Assembly (NCBI GenBank): GCA_037142735.1
Contig: JBAXAB010000008.1
Span: 1 to 35,431 of the forward strand
From: JBAXAB01 sp037142735
GTDB taxonomy: Bacteria; Patescibacteriota; Minisyncoccia; Phycocordibacterales; CAIZLB01
Length of the DNA stretch: 35,431 nt
Reading direction: 5' to 3'
Shown: positions 8,378-14,541 of the stretch, piece by piece
How the letters are laid out: every line of letters starts with the position of its first letter
Position numbering within the stretch: position 1 is the stretch's first letter
The notes under the pieces: model-generated
Databases searched by the model: none
Told to the model about the DNA's origin: nothing
What the model saw: the letters and a program-made list of their open reading frames with translations, nothing else
Translations under genes and position numbers: made by a program

Positions 8378-8809
8378 ATGCCGAGATATCAAACGTATAA
8401 ATATAACGATAATGACGGAGAAATGCGCGGGCCCCTTGCAACAACAACAAGAGTGATGGTTACGCCTGACGGCTTACTGCTCTATGCTCAAGTGCTCAGC
8501 ACAGAACTCACAAAACATGCTGTCATCCCCGGCTTCGTAGTTTCCACCAGGAAGCGAGATGGATGGATCATGGTATCCGTGAAAACACACCCCAGCTCTC
8601 CAAGAAAAGTATCGGTCAAAACTGCGGAAAAGACTACAGGGACCGCTAAATTTCTGGTAGTCGAAAACCCACCAAGAACAAGGAGTTGCCCTCCAGTTCG
8701 CTGGTGGGTTTCTCTTTTTAAAGAGTTACTTCCCCACCAAAAAAGTTCGAACATCCTCCCACCTTTGGAGCCAGTTATTATTTATAACTACTTTATACCT
8801 ACACATTGA
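8378..8809 (+). CDS. Orphan GC-rich gene with no stop before its terminator
   Basis: The start MPRYQTYKYNDNDGEMRG and the next ~90 residues look like a real, beta-rich, soluble protein, and GC content is clearly above the AT-rich neighbours. No family is recognised. The open frame, however, runs straight through a strong intrinsic terminator (8665-8719) and the next repeat to 8809. The natural end is probably near 8650: TAA in one other frame (8647-8649) and TAG in the third (8658-8660) sit just ahead of the terminator, where similar genes here stop. So a frameshift (mutation or sequencing error) near the 3' end, or a non-stop transcript, is likely. Residues after ~95 should not be trusted. 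Confidence 0.5.
   Translation: MPRYQTYKYNDNDGEMRGPLATTTRVMVTPDGLLLYAQVLSTELTKHAVIPGFVVSTRKRDGWIMVSVKTHPSSPRKVSVKTAEKTTGTAKFLVVENPPRTRSCPPVRWWVSLFKELLPHQKSSNILPPLEPVIIYNYFIPTH
8665..8719 (+). terminator. Intrinsic terminator
   Basis: AAACCCACCA (8665-8674) pairs perfectly with TGGTGGGTTT (8702-8711); CTCTTTTT follows. It lies inside the nominal reading frame of the gene at 8378. Confidence 0.75.
8743..8772 (+). repeat. Inter-gene repeat, copy b
   Basis: Full 30-nt consensus copy (AAGTTCGAACATCC ... CTTTGGAGCC), preceded by CCCCACCAAAA. Confidence 0.88.
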
Positions 8810-8837
8810 TTGTTAATCAATTTTGCGGTGATATACT
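8805..8837 (+). promoter_or_regulatory. Promoter with overlapping palindrome for Hint-domain surface protein
   Basis: TTGTTA (8810-8815), 16 nt, TATACT (8832-8837), with TGA directly before it as an extended -10. The ATG at 8847 is 9 nt downstream. A 7-bp inverted repeat ATTGATT/AATCAAT (8805-8821) covers the -35 box and could be an operator. Confidence 0.6.
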
Positions 8838-8846
8838 TATTGGAAG

Positions 8847-11036
8847 ATGAACTTCCAAAAATCAAGAAAGGTATTTTTATTAATTGCTCTATTATCAATT
8901 TTCATACTTCCTAAACCAACTTTCGCAACCGACACAAGTTCCCTGTCACCAGGGACAATGGCAGATGATTCAAGTATTGGAACCCAAGCATGGCAAAACG
9001 TAAATAACGCAAAAGTAAGCGACGATGTATATGCAACAGCTCAGTCTATTTGCTTTATAGCTGGTACTAAAATTAAAACTCCAACAGGGGATGTGAATAT
9101 TGAATCGCTACAAAAAGATCAATTAGTTTTAGGTTTTGATGAAAATCAAAAGATACAAGATTCAAAAGTTCTAGTTGTTAGTTCAAGACAATCGGATGAT
9201 ATTGTATTAGTTATTACAGATTCAGGGTCTGTTACTACTACGCCAGAGCACCCCTTTTATGTTGGTAACGGAAAGTTTAAAGAAATAAAGGATATAAATA
9301 TTGGAGATTACCTATATAACAGCGCATTTGAGCCGCAGCGTCTTTTGTCAAAAACCACCGTTCACCAAAAAACTACTGTATATAACCTTACTGTAGATAA
9401 AACCCACACATTTTTTGCAAACGATTTTGCCGTGCATAACAAAAGTGTTTGGCACTACCTTAAAGCAACTAACTTTGGTTTCGCAATTCCTACAGGATCC
9501 ACAATTGATGGTATTCGAGCTGAAGTAGAATTTAAATCGAACGCCAATTTTTATAGTACAGATGAAGTTCATATTGTGAAAAATGGTGGAACACTTGGAA
9601 CGGAAAACAAAGGTTTATTTAGTCATAACTTCCCCCTAACTGACACGAGCACATTTTACGGCTCATCCGCTGATTCGTGGGGAGAAACGTGGACAGCAGC
9701 TGATATCAATAGCTCTGACTTTGGATTAGCGTTTAGTGTGACCATTAACGCTGAAACGGTTTCAGTTGACCATATGGCCATTGTTGTTTCTTATACAAAA
9801 CCGCAAACTTTGTACTGGTTTCAATCTGGTGCTGATTCTGACTGGACAACACTTAGTGGTAACTGGTGGACAGATGCAGCCCACACTTCACAGGCTTCTT
9901 TACTACCTGATTCAAGTACAAGTGTCATAACAGTTGGCACTACAAGTCCTCGCATCAATTTGGGCACATGGACAGCACCATCAAGTATTATTGTCACTTC
10001 AACTGGATTATGGGTTACAGCAACTTCAACCGACATTGGTGTTCCTGGTTTTTCTTCTACAGTAACAGGAAACGTTTCTTTTAATGATTATGCCATACTA
10101 GGAGGAGGGTTAATAAATGGAAATGTTATATTCAGAGATAACAGTCGAAATTATGGTACTGGAGCAATTGTAGATGGACATACTGTTGATTTTTATAACA
10201 ACACAGCGAACGTGCGAGCCATTAACGGCACGATAACATTCCATGATACAAGCTATAACGCAAGTAACAGCGCAATAAGCGGGACTGTTGTTTTTGATGA
10301 TTCAAGCTACAACTACACAGTAGGTGCAGTTTCAGGCGACGCCACTTTCAATAATTCAAGTACCAACCAAAATGTTGTGACTGGCACTGCAACATTTAAC
10401 GGTGACCTCTCCGAAAATCAGGCAACTAGCACTACGGGCACTTCAACTCGTCGATACACATCGAACATTTCTCCAACACGAGATTTTGTAACAACCGGTC
10501 CTTGGACTATTCTAGCCGATGGAGTGCAGGTAGATTTAACAAACGGTGCTACTTTTAATGGAAGCACCGTATTAACAACTGCAAATGGAGGTTCGTTTAT
10601 AACTTCTAAACCTACACCTAATATTTCAGGTCAAACGGGAGGATACAGTATTATTTACGGATGTGGAGATCCTAAAGCTACAAATTTTCAAAGATTCATT
10701 GCAAACAGATCTGATCTATGCAGATATAGTGATAGCTCATCAAACATCTCTCCTTCATCTATTACTGTGGCAAATACTACAACAGCTGTAAATTTTAAAT
10801 TTACTCGAAACCTAAAAAAGGGAATGTCCGGAACCGATGTTTACGAATTGCAAAAAAGATTAATCAAACTAAATCTCGGACAAATGGCGAATAAGCTTGA
10901 AAAGAATGGACTAACAAATATGTTCGGACCTTTGACACAGGCTGCTCTTGTTGAACTTCAAAAATTAAACAGTCTACCAGGTACTGGTTTTTTTGGACCA
11001 ATAACGAGAACACTCATTAATCAGCACATTAATTAA
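8847..11036 (+). CDS. Secreted surface protein with intein-like Hint domain and peptidoglycan-binding tail
   Basis: A 729-residue exported protein. A signal peptide covers residues ~1-27 (LLIALLSIFILPKPTFA). Residues 69-198 form a Hint (intein/hedgehog) domain: CFIAGTKI at its start (Cys69), TPEHPF near 132-137, and AVHN at its end (His197-Asn198). It interrupts a surface domain: SPGTMADD ... DDVYATAQ before it and HYLKATNFGF after it read as one module. The next residue is Lys, not Cys/Ser/Thr, so it resembles bacterial intein-like (BIL) rather than classical inteins; self-cleavage is more likely than splicing. Repetitive beta-rich sequence (~320-640) follows, then a peptidoglycan-binding domain at ~655-729 (LKKGMSGTDVYELQKRL), suggesting wall attachment. 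It has its own promoter and fills one unit of the array. Confidence 0.85.
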   Translation: MNFQKSRKVFLLIALLSIFILPKPTFATDTSSLSPGTMADDSSIGTQAWQNVNNAKVSDDVYATAQSICFIAGTKIKTPTGDVNIESLQKDQLVLGFDENQKIQDSKVLVVSSRQSDDIVLVITDSGSVTTTPEHPFYVGNGKFKEIKDINIGDYLYNSAFEPQRLLSKTTVHQKTTVYNLTVDKTHTFFANDFAVHNKSVWHYLKATNFGFAIPTGSTIDGIRAEVEFKSNANFYSTDEVHIVKNGGTLGTENKGLFSHNFPLTDTSTFYGSSADSWGETWTAADINSSDFGLAFSVTINAETVSVDHMAIVVSYTKPQTLYWFQSGADSDWTTLSGNWWTDAAHTSQASLLPDSSTSVITVGTTSPRINLGTWTAPSSIIVTSTGLWVTATSTDIGVPGFSSTVTGNVSFNDYAILGGGLINGNVIFRDNSRNYGTGAIVDGHTVDFYNNTANVRAINGTITFHDTSYNASNSAISGTVVFDDSSYNYTVGAVSGDATFNNSSTNQNVVTGTATFNGDLSENQATSTTGTSTRRYTSNISPTRDFVTTGPWTILADGVQVDLTNGATFNGSTVLTTANGGSFITSKPTPNISGQTGGYSIIYGCGDPKATNFQRFIANRSDLCRYSDSSSNISPSSITVANTTTAVNFKFTRNLKKGMSGTDVYELQKRLIKLNLGQMANKLEKNGLTNMFGPLTQAALVELQKLNSLPGTGFFGPITRTLINQHIN

Positions 11037-11043
11037 CATAAAA

Positions 11044-11073
11044 AAGTTAGAACATCCTCCCACTTTTGGAGCC
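11044..11073 (+). repeat. Inter-gene repeat, copy c
   Basis: AAGTTAGAACATCC ... CTTTTGGAGCC; one change (C to A) in the TTCGAAC block and one C to T further on. It starts 7 nt after the stop codon of the Hint-domain gene. Confidence 0.85.
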
Positions 11074-11104
11074 GTAGTACGTCAAGGAAGATTTGGTATA
11101 TAAT
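11070..11104 (+). promoter_or_regulatory. Cassette promoter module, second copy
   Basis: AGCCGTAGTACGTCAAGG then AAGATTTGGTATATAAT; the -10 is TATAAT at 11099-11104. An ATG lies 6 nt further on (11111). Confidence 0.6.
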
Positions 11105-11110
11105 TCAGTA

Positions 11111-11227
11111 ATGAAAAAGAATCGAGAAGGAAAACTCGTGTAAATCCGGTGGTCCTAGAAATGGAGGCTCTGAAGCCCCGCAAGAAAGTTCCTCGCAAGG
11201 ACTTACACTTGTGGGGCCTTTCTTTTT
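11111..11227 (+). ncRNA. ORF-less cassette: candidate small RNA or leader-peptide unit
   Basis: This unit between repeats c and d has a promoter and strong terminator but no ORF longer than 22 codons. A 10-codon ORF (MKKNREGKLV, 11111-11143) begins exactly where a leaderless transcript would start. A second, 22-codon ORF (11161-11229) overlaps the terminator. Possible RNA stems are CGAG/CTCG within the first ORF, GTGTAA pairing with TTACAC further downstream, and the terminator stem. It could be a small RNA, a micro-peptide gene, or a decayed cassette. No known RNA family is recognised. Confidence 0.35.
11175..11227 (+). terminator. Strong intrinsic terminator
   Basis: GCCCCGCAAG (11175-11184) pairs with CTTGTGGGGC (11208-11217), ten pairs with one G-U, followed by CTTTCTTTTT. 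A smaller AAG(T)TCC/GGACTT hairpin is nested inside the loop. Confidence 0.75.
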
Positions 11228-11234
11228 GATAAAT

Positions 11235-11264
11235 AGGTTCGAACATCCTCCCATCTTTTGAGCC
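11235..11264 (+). repeat. Inter-gene repeat, copy d
   Basis: AGGTTCGAACATCC ... then CATCTTTTGAGCC; three changes from consensus in the 3' half. It directly follows the terminator of the ORF-less unit. Confidence 0.85.
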
Positions 11265-11357
11265 AGTTTTTACTAGACTTTTTACATATTTGGAGTAGAG
11301 TTTTGTCAGACAATCAAGTCTCCACCCAGCACACCAACAACAAACTGAGGACAAAAA

Positions 11358-11729
11358 ATGAACTTCATACAGATGTTGCTTGCAATTCTACGCAACCAGC
11401 CCGAGATTCACGAACTTCTTCCACTCCCACCCCTCGACAGCAATGGAGAGCAGGTAATAGGAGAATTCCCCGAAGATATTCTAAGAATGCTCATTCGGCT
11501 ACAAAACCTGATGATGATGGAGGTACAAAAAAGAGCCTCCCTCGAACAACCCCGCTTTGAACACATTGCAAAAGAAGAAACCGCGACTGCAAGGATACGG
11601 ATGCTCGAACTGCTCATGCAAGAAGTGGTACGTGATGTAGTCCCAGAAGAAAGTACCCGCGATATGGTTCGTTATTGGGTTAATGGTAAGTCCGAAGTAA
11701 TACGAACTGAGTTGGGAATCACTGACTGA
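11358..11729 (+). CDS. Orphan GC-rich cassette protein, unknown
   Basis: A 123-residue, mostly helical, acidic protein with no membrane segment. The central part (EDILRMLIRLQNLMMMEVQKR, then TARIRMLELLMQEVV) looks like two or three amphipathic helices. I recognise no family. Unlike most AT-rich genes here it has a C/A-rich leader and a Shine-Dalgarno (GAGGAC, 5 nt before the ATG). GC content is higher than its neighbours. It is the only gene between repeats d and e and has its own terminator, so it forms a self-contained unit, probably acquired. Confidence 0.6.
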   Translation: MNFIQMLLAILRNQPEIHELLPLPPLDSNGEQVIGEFPEDILRMLIRLQNLMMMEVQKRASLEQPRFEHIAKEETATARIRMLELLMQEVVRDVVPEESTRDMVRYWVNGKSEVIRTELGITD

Positions 11730-11733
11730 ATAC

Positions 11734-11787
11734 ACCCCGACCTCACGCAAGACTACCGTCCTGCTTGTGGGGACGGGGTTTTGTTTT
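11734..11787 (+). terminator. Intrinsic terminator
   Basis: ACCCCG (11734-11739) pairs with CGGGGT (11774-11779); the stem continues imperfectly through CTCACGCAAG and CTTGTGGGG. TTTGTTTT follows. Confidence 0.65.
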
Positions 11788-11799
11788 ACTTGGATAAAA

Positions 11800-11829
11800 A
11801 AGTTCGAACATCCTCCCACCTTTGGAGCC
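11800..11829 (+). repeat. Inter-gene repeat, copy e
   Basis: Full consensus copy (AAGTTCGAACATCC ... CTTTGGAGCC), 20 nt after the terminator stem of the previous unit. Confidence 0.88.
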
Positions 11830-11880
11830 AGAGAAAAAGCAATTTTACATAAAGACACTCATGTGTTAGTTTACTTTTGA

Positions 11881-12318
11881 ATGAAAACCTACTCGACCCA
11901 TCTAGTGGTCGAAGCGGAGCACCTTGATGAAGGAGAGCATGCGGGATTCTTGGCCCAACAAGCAATGGCCAAAAACGCACACTCTGCCATGAGAGAGCAA
12001 CTCGGTCTGGGATTGATGGAAATGAAAGAGAGACACTCTCTCTTTCTTGTGATGAGGACTGTGGGAATAAACTACCACTCTCAATTGTGTCTGGGCGAAG
12101 AGCTAGACATCGAAATCACAATGTGGATTTCAAGGCCAACGTGCCTTGCCTTTTACTGCACCCTTCGTAGGGACGGAAAAGTAACGACCAAGATGGGCTG
12201 GGAAATGGCCCTCGTTAACAATTCCACAAAACGTCCTTGCACAATCCCCGACTGGATGCGTGAAAAGGTTGGTACTGAAACCCCGACCAAAGCACTTCAA
12301 CTGACCCGCTTCGACTAG
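11881..12318 (+). CDS. Hotdog-fold acyl-CoA thioesterase-like protein (YbgC/FadM/4HBT type)
   Basis: A 145-residue single-domain protein with the hotdog-fold layout: a first strand (THLVVEAEHLDEGEHAG), a long helix (AQQAMAKNAHSAMREQLG), then VMRTVGINYHSQLCLGEELD and strands ITMWISRPTCLAFYCTLR and TTKMGWEMALVN. The segment INYHSQLCLGEELDIEI matches the usual 'xYxxpaxxGDxLxI' strand pair of 4-hydroxybenzoyl-CoA thioesterases. Family members hydrolyse acyl-CoA or related thioesters in the cytoplasm. The usual catalytic Asp near the N-terminus may be Asp16 or Glu17 (HLDEGEHAG). Substrate is unknown. It sits alone between repeats e and f, is GC-richer than its neighbours and is probably acquired. 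Confidence 0.7.
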   Translation: MKTYSTHLVVEAEHLDEGEHAGFLAQQAMAKNAHSAMREQLGLGLMEMKERHSLFLVMRTVGINYHSQLCLGEELDIEITMWISRPTCLAFYCTLRRDGKVTTKMGWEMALVNNSTKRPCTIPDWMREKVGTETPTKALQLTRFD

Positions 12319-12332
12319 ACACCTCAGGGAGG

Positions 12333-12358
12333 GACTCGTCGCATGGCGGGTCTTTCCT
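12333..12358 (+). terminator. Probable intrinsic terminator
   Basis: GACTCGTC (12333-12340), loop GCAT, GGCGGGTC (12345-12352), eight pairs with two G-U, followed by TTTCCTT. Weaker T tract than the other terminators. Confidence 0.45.
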
Positions 12359-12374
12359 TATCTAGTGATTAAAT

Positions 12375-12404
12375 AGGTTCGAACATCCTCCCACCTTTGG
12401 AGCC
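12375..12404 (+). repeat. Inter-gene repeat, copy f
   Basis: Full consensus copy (AGGTTCGAACATCC ... CTTTGGAGCC). It runs directly into the promoter module of the Nudix gene. Confidence 0.88.
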
Positions 12405-12433
12405 GTGGTACGTCTAGGAAGATTTGGTATACT
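12401..12433 (+). promoter_or_regulatory. Cassette promoter module, third copy (extended -10)
   Basis: AGCCGTGGTACGTCTAGG then AAGATTTGGTATACT; TGG precedes TATACT (12428-12433). The ATG at 12441 is 7 nt downstream. The module abuts repeat f. Confidence 0.65.
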
Positions 12434-12440
12434 GACAATT

Positions 12441-12899
12441 ATGAAATTCTACAAATTTAGAGCTCTAATGTTCCTGTTTATTGTAAAAGTCCTATCAAAA
12501 CTATTTTTTGTTAAATTGACTCCAATTGTTTCTGTTGGTACTTTTATTAAAAACAAAGAAGGCAAAATTCTTTTTATGCAACTTTCGTATTTAAAAGGGC
12601 TTGGTTTACCAGGAGGAATGATTGAAAGTGGAGAAAACGCGGAAGACGCAATACTGAGAGAGGTTAAAGAAGAAACTGGTCTCATGGTTACAGAAAGCAA
12701 ATACCTTTGGTCAACAAATTCATTCTTTGCTGGAAATCCAACACTATCATTATTTTTTTCAGTTGAATCGACTGGAGAACCTAAAGATTCCGAAGAAGGA
12801 AGCCTTTTATGGTTAAACTCTATTGAAGCCAGTGGAAAGATGGCTTATCCAGCAGTTGAACTGGCTTTAGGTAGATATGTAGAGTCTGAAAAGAATTAA
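12441..12899 (+). CDS. Nudix hydrolase with N-terminal hydrophobic segment
   Basis: A 152-residue Nudix protein. The complete Nudix box is present at ~59-81: Gly59, Glu65, then REVKEETGL at 73-81, matching GX5EX7REUXEEXGU, so catalytic metal binding is intact. Family members hydrolyse nucleoside diphosphates linked to another group X. Residues ~5-24 are hydrophobic (KFRALMFLFIVKVLSKLFF) and could anchor the protein to the membrane, which is unusual for a small Nudix enzyme. I chose the ATG at 12441 because it lies 7 nt after the -10 box; the longer frame from 12405 would start upstream of the promoter's -10. It is a complete unit between repeats f and g. Substrate unknown. Confidence 0.85.
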   Translation: MKFYKFRALMFLFIVKVLSKLFFVKLTPIVSVGTFIKNKEGKILFMQLSYLKGLGLPGGMIESGENAEDAILREVKEETGLMVTESKYLWSTNSFFAGNPTLSLFFSVESTGEPKDSEEGSLLWLNSIEASGKMAYPAVELALGRYVESEKN

Positions 12900-12915
12900 C
12901 TCACCTTCACCAAAC

Positions 12916-12945
12916 AGGTTCGAACATCGTCCCACTTTTGGAGCC
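12916..12945 (+). repeat. Inter-gene repeat, copy g
   Basis: AGGTTCGAACATCG ... CTTTTGGAGCC; two changes from consensus. It is followed at once by a small inverted repeat GTTAG/CTAAC (around 12956-12971). Confidence 0.85.
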
Positions 12946-12987
12946 TAATTGGACGGTTAGTCAGTCCTAACTCTTCGACTTTATAAA

Positions 12988-13977
12988 TTAATTTACACAA
13001 CCTACATAATAATCACCCCTATAGTCCTTTCCATCAATTTTTATCCCATCTTGTGTAAAAGAGATTGTTGTTCCATTACAGATTATTGGAGCAGGGAGAC
13101 TTAGATTGGTAAATTTCATATTATTTTCATTCTCTGATTTTCGATCGGATGAAGAACATTCGGCACCTGTTCCGTCCAAAGCGTCACAGCTATACGACCC
13201 AGCTGATCCAATTTTTTTAAGGGTGCTCGTGGTTAAATCAATGCTATACAGAGAAGCCGAGGATATCCCTGCGTCACCGCTCCCTGCATGAATCTTAAGA
13301 GTATTACTTTCAGAATCAAAGTCTATAAAACTTGTTCCTGTGAAGTTACCCTCTCTTGTCTGTTTACCTAAATCTTCAACAACTATTTTATTACTACCTG
13401 ATACGAGATTATACTGACCAAGCACGCAAGAAGAAATATCACTTGAACACTCTCCTTTCAAATAAAAAATATCGTCGTTAACTATTAAAAAATCGGACAA
13501 CGTATTGTCGTTAAGATATTTCGCAGTAGGAATTATCCCAGGAATCTTTGTTATCGAATGGTTACCTGATTTTATATTTAAACTTTCAAGTTCACCTCCA
13601 GGATTTATAAAATATACAATACCCTTTAAAAAACCGAACCGCTTTGCTGCAAAGTTGCTTTTAATTAAAGCTATCTGCTTCTCTACCCCTTTCTGTGCAT
13701 CCTTAGAAACAATAAAGTACTCTGCGATAGGAGACCCTATGTAGTTATAGGGTTCTTGACTCGTATTAGGCATTGCTAATAAAATTGAACCTGAATTAAG
13801 AATAATTTCTTTTTTATTTAAATTATTACTTACATTACTTAGTAATGGTACAAATGCTTCTTGCTGAACAGATTTGTACTCAATCCCAATAAAGAAACAA
13901 AGTATTGGCAGCACGCCAATGAAAAAGATAATTGCTAGGAGCTTAGAGTACCAGGTTACTTCGTTCCATTTAATCAC
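12988..13977 (-). CDS. Exported or membrane-anchored protein, unknown, reversed orientation in the array
   Basis: A 329-residue protein with one N-terminal hydrophobic segment (residues ~11-31, LLAIIFFIGVLPILCFFIGI) and an otherwise extracytoplasmic, beta-rich body. Regularly spaced acidic and Ser-rich segments and three cysteine-containing stretches (SSDISSCVLG, SYSCDALDGTGAECSSS, CNGTT ... VGCVN) suggest disulphides. No family is recognised; the alternating strands loosely recall beta-propeller repeats. It starts with GTG only 6 nt after an extended -10 box on the minus strand. The repeats on both sides (g, h) keep their plus orientation, so gene and site orientation are independent. Confidence 0.65.
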   Translation of the reverse strand: MIKWNEVTWYSKLLAIIFFIGVLPILCFFIGIEYKSVQQEAFVPLLSNVSNNLNKKEIILNSGSILLAMPNTSQEPYNYIGSPIAEYFIVSKDAQKGVEKQIALIKSNFAAKRFGFLKGIVYFINPGGELESLNIKSGNHSITKIPGIIPTAKYLNDNTLSDFLIVNDDIFYLKGECSSDISSCVLGQYNLVSGSNKIVVEDLGKQTREGNFTGTSFIDFDSESNTLKIHAGSGDAGISSASLYSIDLTTSTLKKIGSAGSYSCDALDGTGAECSSSDRKSENENNMKFTNLSLPAPIICNGTTISFTQDGIKIDGKDYRGDYYVGCVN

Positions 13978-13983
13978 GATAAT

Positions 13984-13992
13984 AGTATATCA
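13984..13992 (-). promoter_or_regulatory. Extended -10 promoter element for the minus-strand exported protein
   Basis: On the minus strand TGATATACT: TATACT at 13984-13989 with TGA before it. The GTG start is 6 nt downstream. It lies about 15 nt from repeat h. Confidence 0.5.
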
Positions 13993-14006
13993 CTTTCCCA
14001 CCAAAT

Positions 14007-14036
14007 AAGTTCGAACATCCTCCCACCTTTGGAGCA
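14007..14036 (+). repeat. Inter-gene repeat, copy h
   Basis: AAGTTCGAACATCC ... CTTTGGAGCA, preceded by CCCACCAAAT. It lies between two minus-strand genes but keeps the plus orientation. Confidence 0.88.
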
Positions 14037-14055
14037 AGTTATACAGTAATATGTT

Positions 14056-14292
14056 TTAATTCTTTAATCTTTCTTCTAATTCAGCAATTGTTCTCTTAGT
14101 GATTTCAATTCTTTGTTCATATGTTCTTTTCCAAGCATCAATACTAAGAGATTCATTTGAAGCAGGAATACCCTTTTCTAAATATTCATATAATAAATCT
14201 AGGCTTTTCCTTTCTTCTGCTAAAAGGGCTGGTATTTCACTTTTATCTATTTCCATTTTTTGACCTACTATAGCTGGTTTTCCTTCAAACAT
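14056..14292 (-). CDS. Small coiled-coil protein, unknown
   Basis: With the ATG at 14290-14292 this is a 78-residue soluble protein. The first ~20 residues (MFEGKPAIVGQKMEIDKSE) look like a short beta element, and the rest is strongly helical and charged (LLAEERKSLDLLYEYLEKG, then TYEQRIEITKRTIAELEERL), probably a coiled coil. A longer frame needs a GTG at 14322 that lies upstream of the -10 box, so I prefer the shorter form. No family recognised. It is a minus-strand cassette-like unit between repeats h and i. Confidence 0.55.
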   Translation of the reverse strand: MFEGKPAIVGQKMEIDKSEIPALLAEERKSLDLLYEYLEKGIPASNESLSIDAWKRTYEQRIEITKRTIAELEERLKN

Positions 14293-14301
14293 AGTAACTA
14301 T

Positions 14302-14329
14302 AATATACCTTATTTTTTGCACATGTGAA
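14302..14329 (-). promoter_or_regulatory. Promoter of the small coiled-coil protein
   Basis: Minus strand TTCACA (14324-14329), 16 nt, TATATT (14302-14307); the ATG at 14292 is 9 nt downstream. This supports the shorter start. Confidence 0.5.
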
Positions 14330-14360
14330 CATTGTGAATGTTATACAGACCTAAGTAGAC

Positions 14361-14423
14361 AAGTTCGAACCCTCACAAGGACTGCGATTTTGACAGCCTC
14401 GAAGAAGCTAAGAAATCGGGAGC
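14361..14423 (+). repeat. Expanded variant of the inter-gene repeat, copy i
   Basis: The left end AAGTTCGAAC (14361-14370) and right end GGAGC (14419-14423) are as in the other copies, but the interior is ~63 nt overall. The interior can fold: CGATTT with AAATCG, and AGC with GCT inside it. Conserved ends with a variable, imperfectly self-complementary centre is how attC-type sites vary. Confidence 0.45.
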
Positions 14424-14428
14424 ATCCT

Positions 14429-14452
14429 CCACGTGACAGGGTGGTATTTTTT
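14429..14452 (+). terminator. Hairpin with T tract
   Basis: CCAC (14429-14432) and GTGG (14441-14444) close a short stem, followed by TATTTTTT. No ORF longer than a few codons lies before it on the plus strand, so it may end a small RNA in this unit. Confidence 0.4.
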
Positions 14453-14470
14453 CGTTTTATGTACAAAAGA

Positions 14471-14483
14471 AGGTTCGAACCCT
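14471..14483 (+). repeat. Partial copy of the inter-gene repeat, copy j
   Basis: AGGTTCGAACCCT shares its left end with copy i (GTTCGAACCCT). No GAGCC right end is seen downstream; it is either a half site or too divergent to trace. Confidence 0.45.
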
Positions 14484-14506
14484 TTTTGATTTTGAAATTT
14501 ATCCCT

Positions 14507-14535
14507 TTGTACCAACTTGAACAATTTGATATCAT
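14507..14535 (+). promoter_or_regulatory. Promoter for the PH-like membrane protein gene
   Basis: TTGTAC (14507-14512), 17 nt, TATCAT (14530-14535), with TGA before the -10 box. The ATG is 6 nt downstream (14542). Confidence 0.55.
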
Positions 14536-14541
14536 ATAAAA

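Noticed and set aside
8488..8754. Minus-strand 88-codon ORF
   Set aside because: It is the shadow of the plus-strand gene, starts inside the repeat and crosses the terminator.
8178..14036. CRISPR array
   Set aside because: Repeat copies are ~30 bp but spacing ranges from about 110 bp to 2.3 kb, the intervals are genes, and no cas gene is present.
8178..14036. tRNA or tRNA fragment (GGTTCGAAC looks like a T-loop)
   Set aside because: The bases around TTCGAAC do not form a T-stem, and no D-arm, anticodon arm or acceptor stem can be built.
8178..14036. Canonical attC sites
   Set aside because: The RYYYAAC and GTTRRRY boxes are not found in the right places; only partial resemblance at the right end of some copies. 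I keep the cassette idea but not the attC label.
14341..14535. Minus-strand 64-codon ORF
   Set aside because: It covers two repeat variants, a terminator and the promoter of the gene at 14542; no protein-like features.
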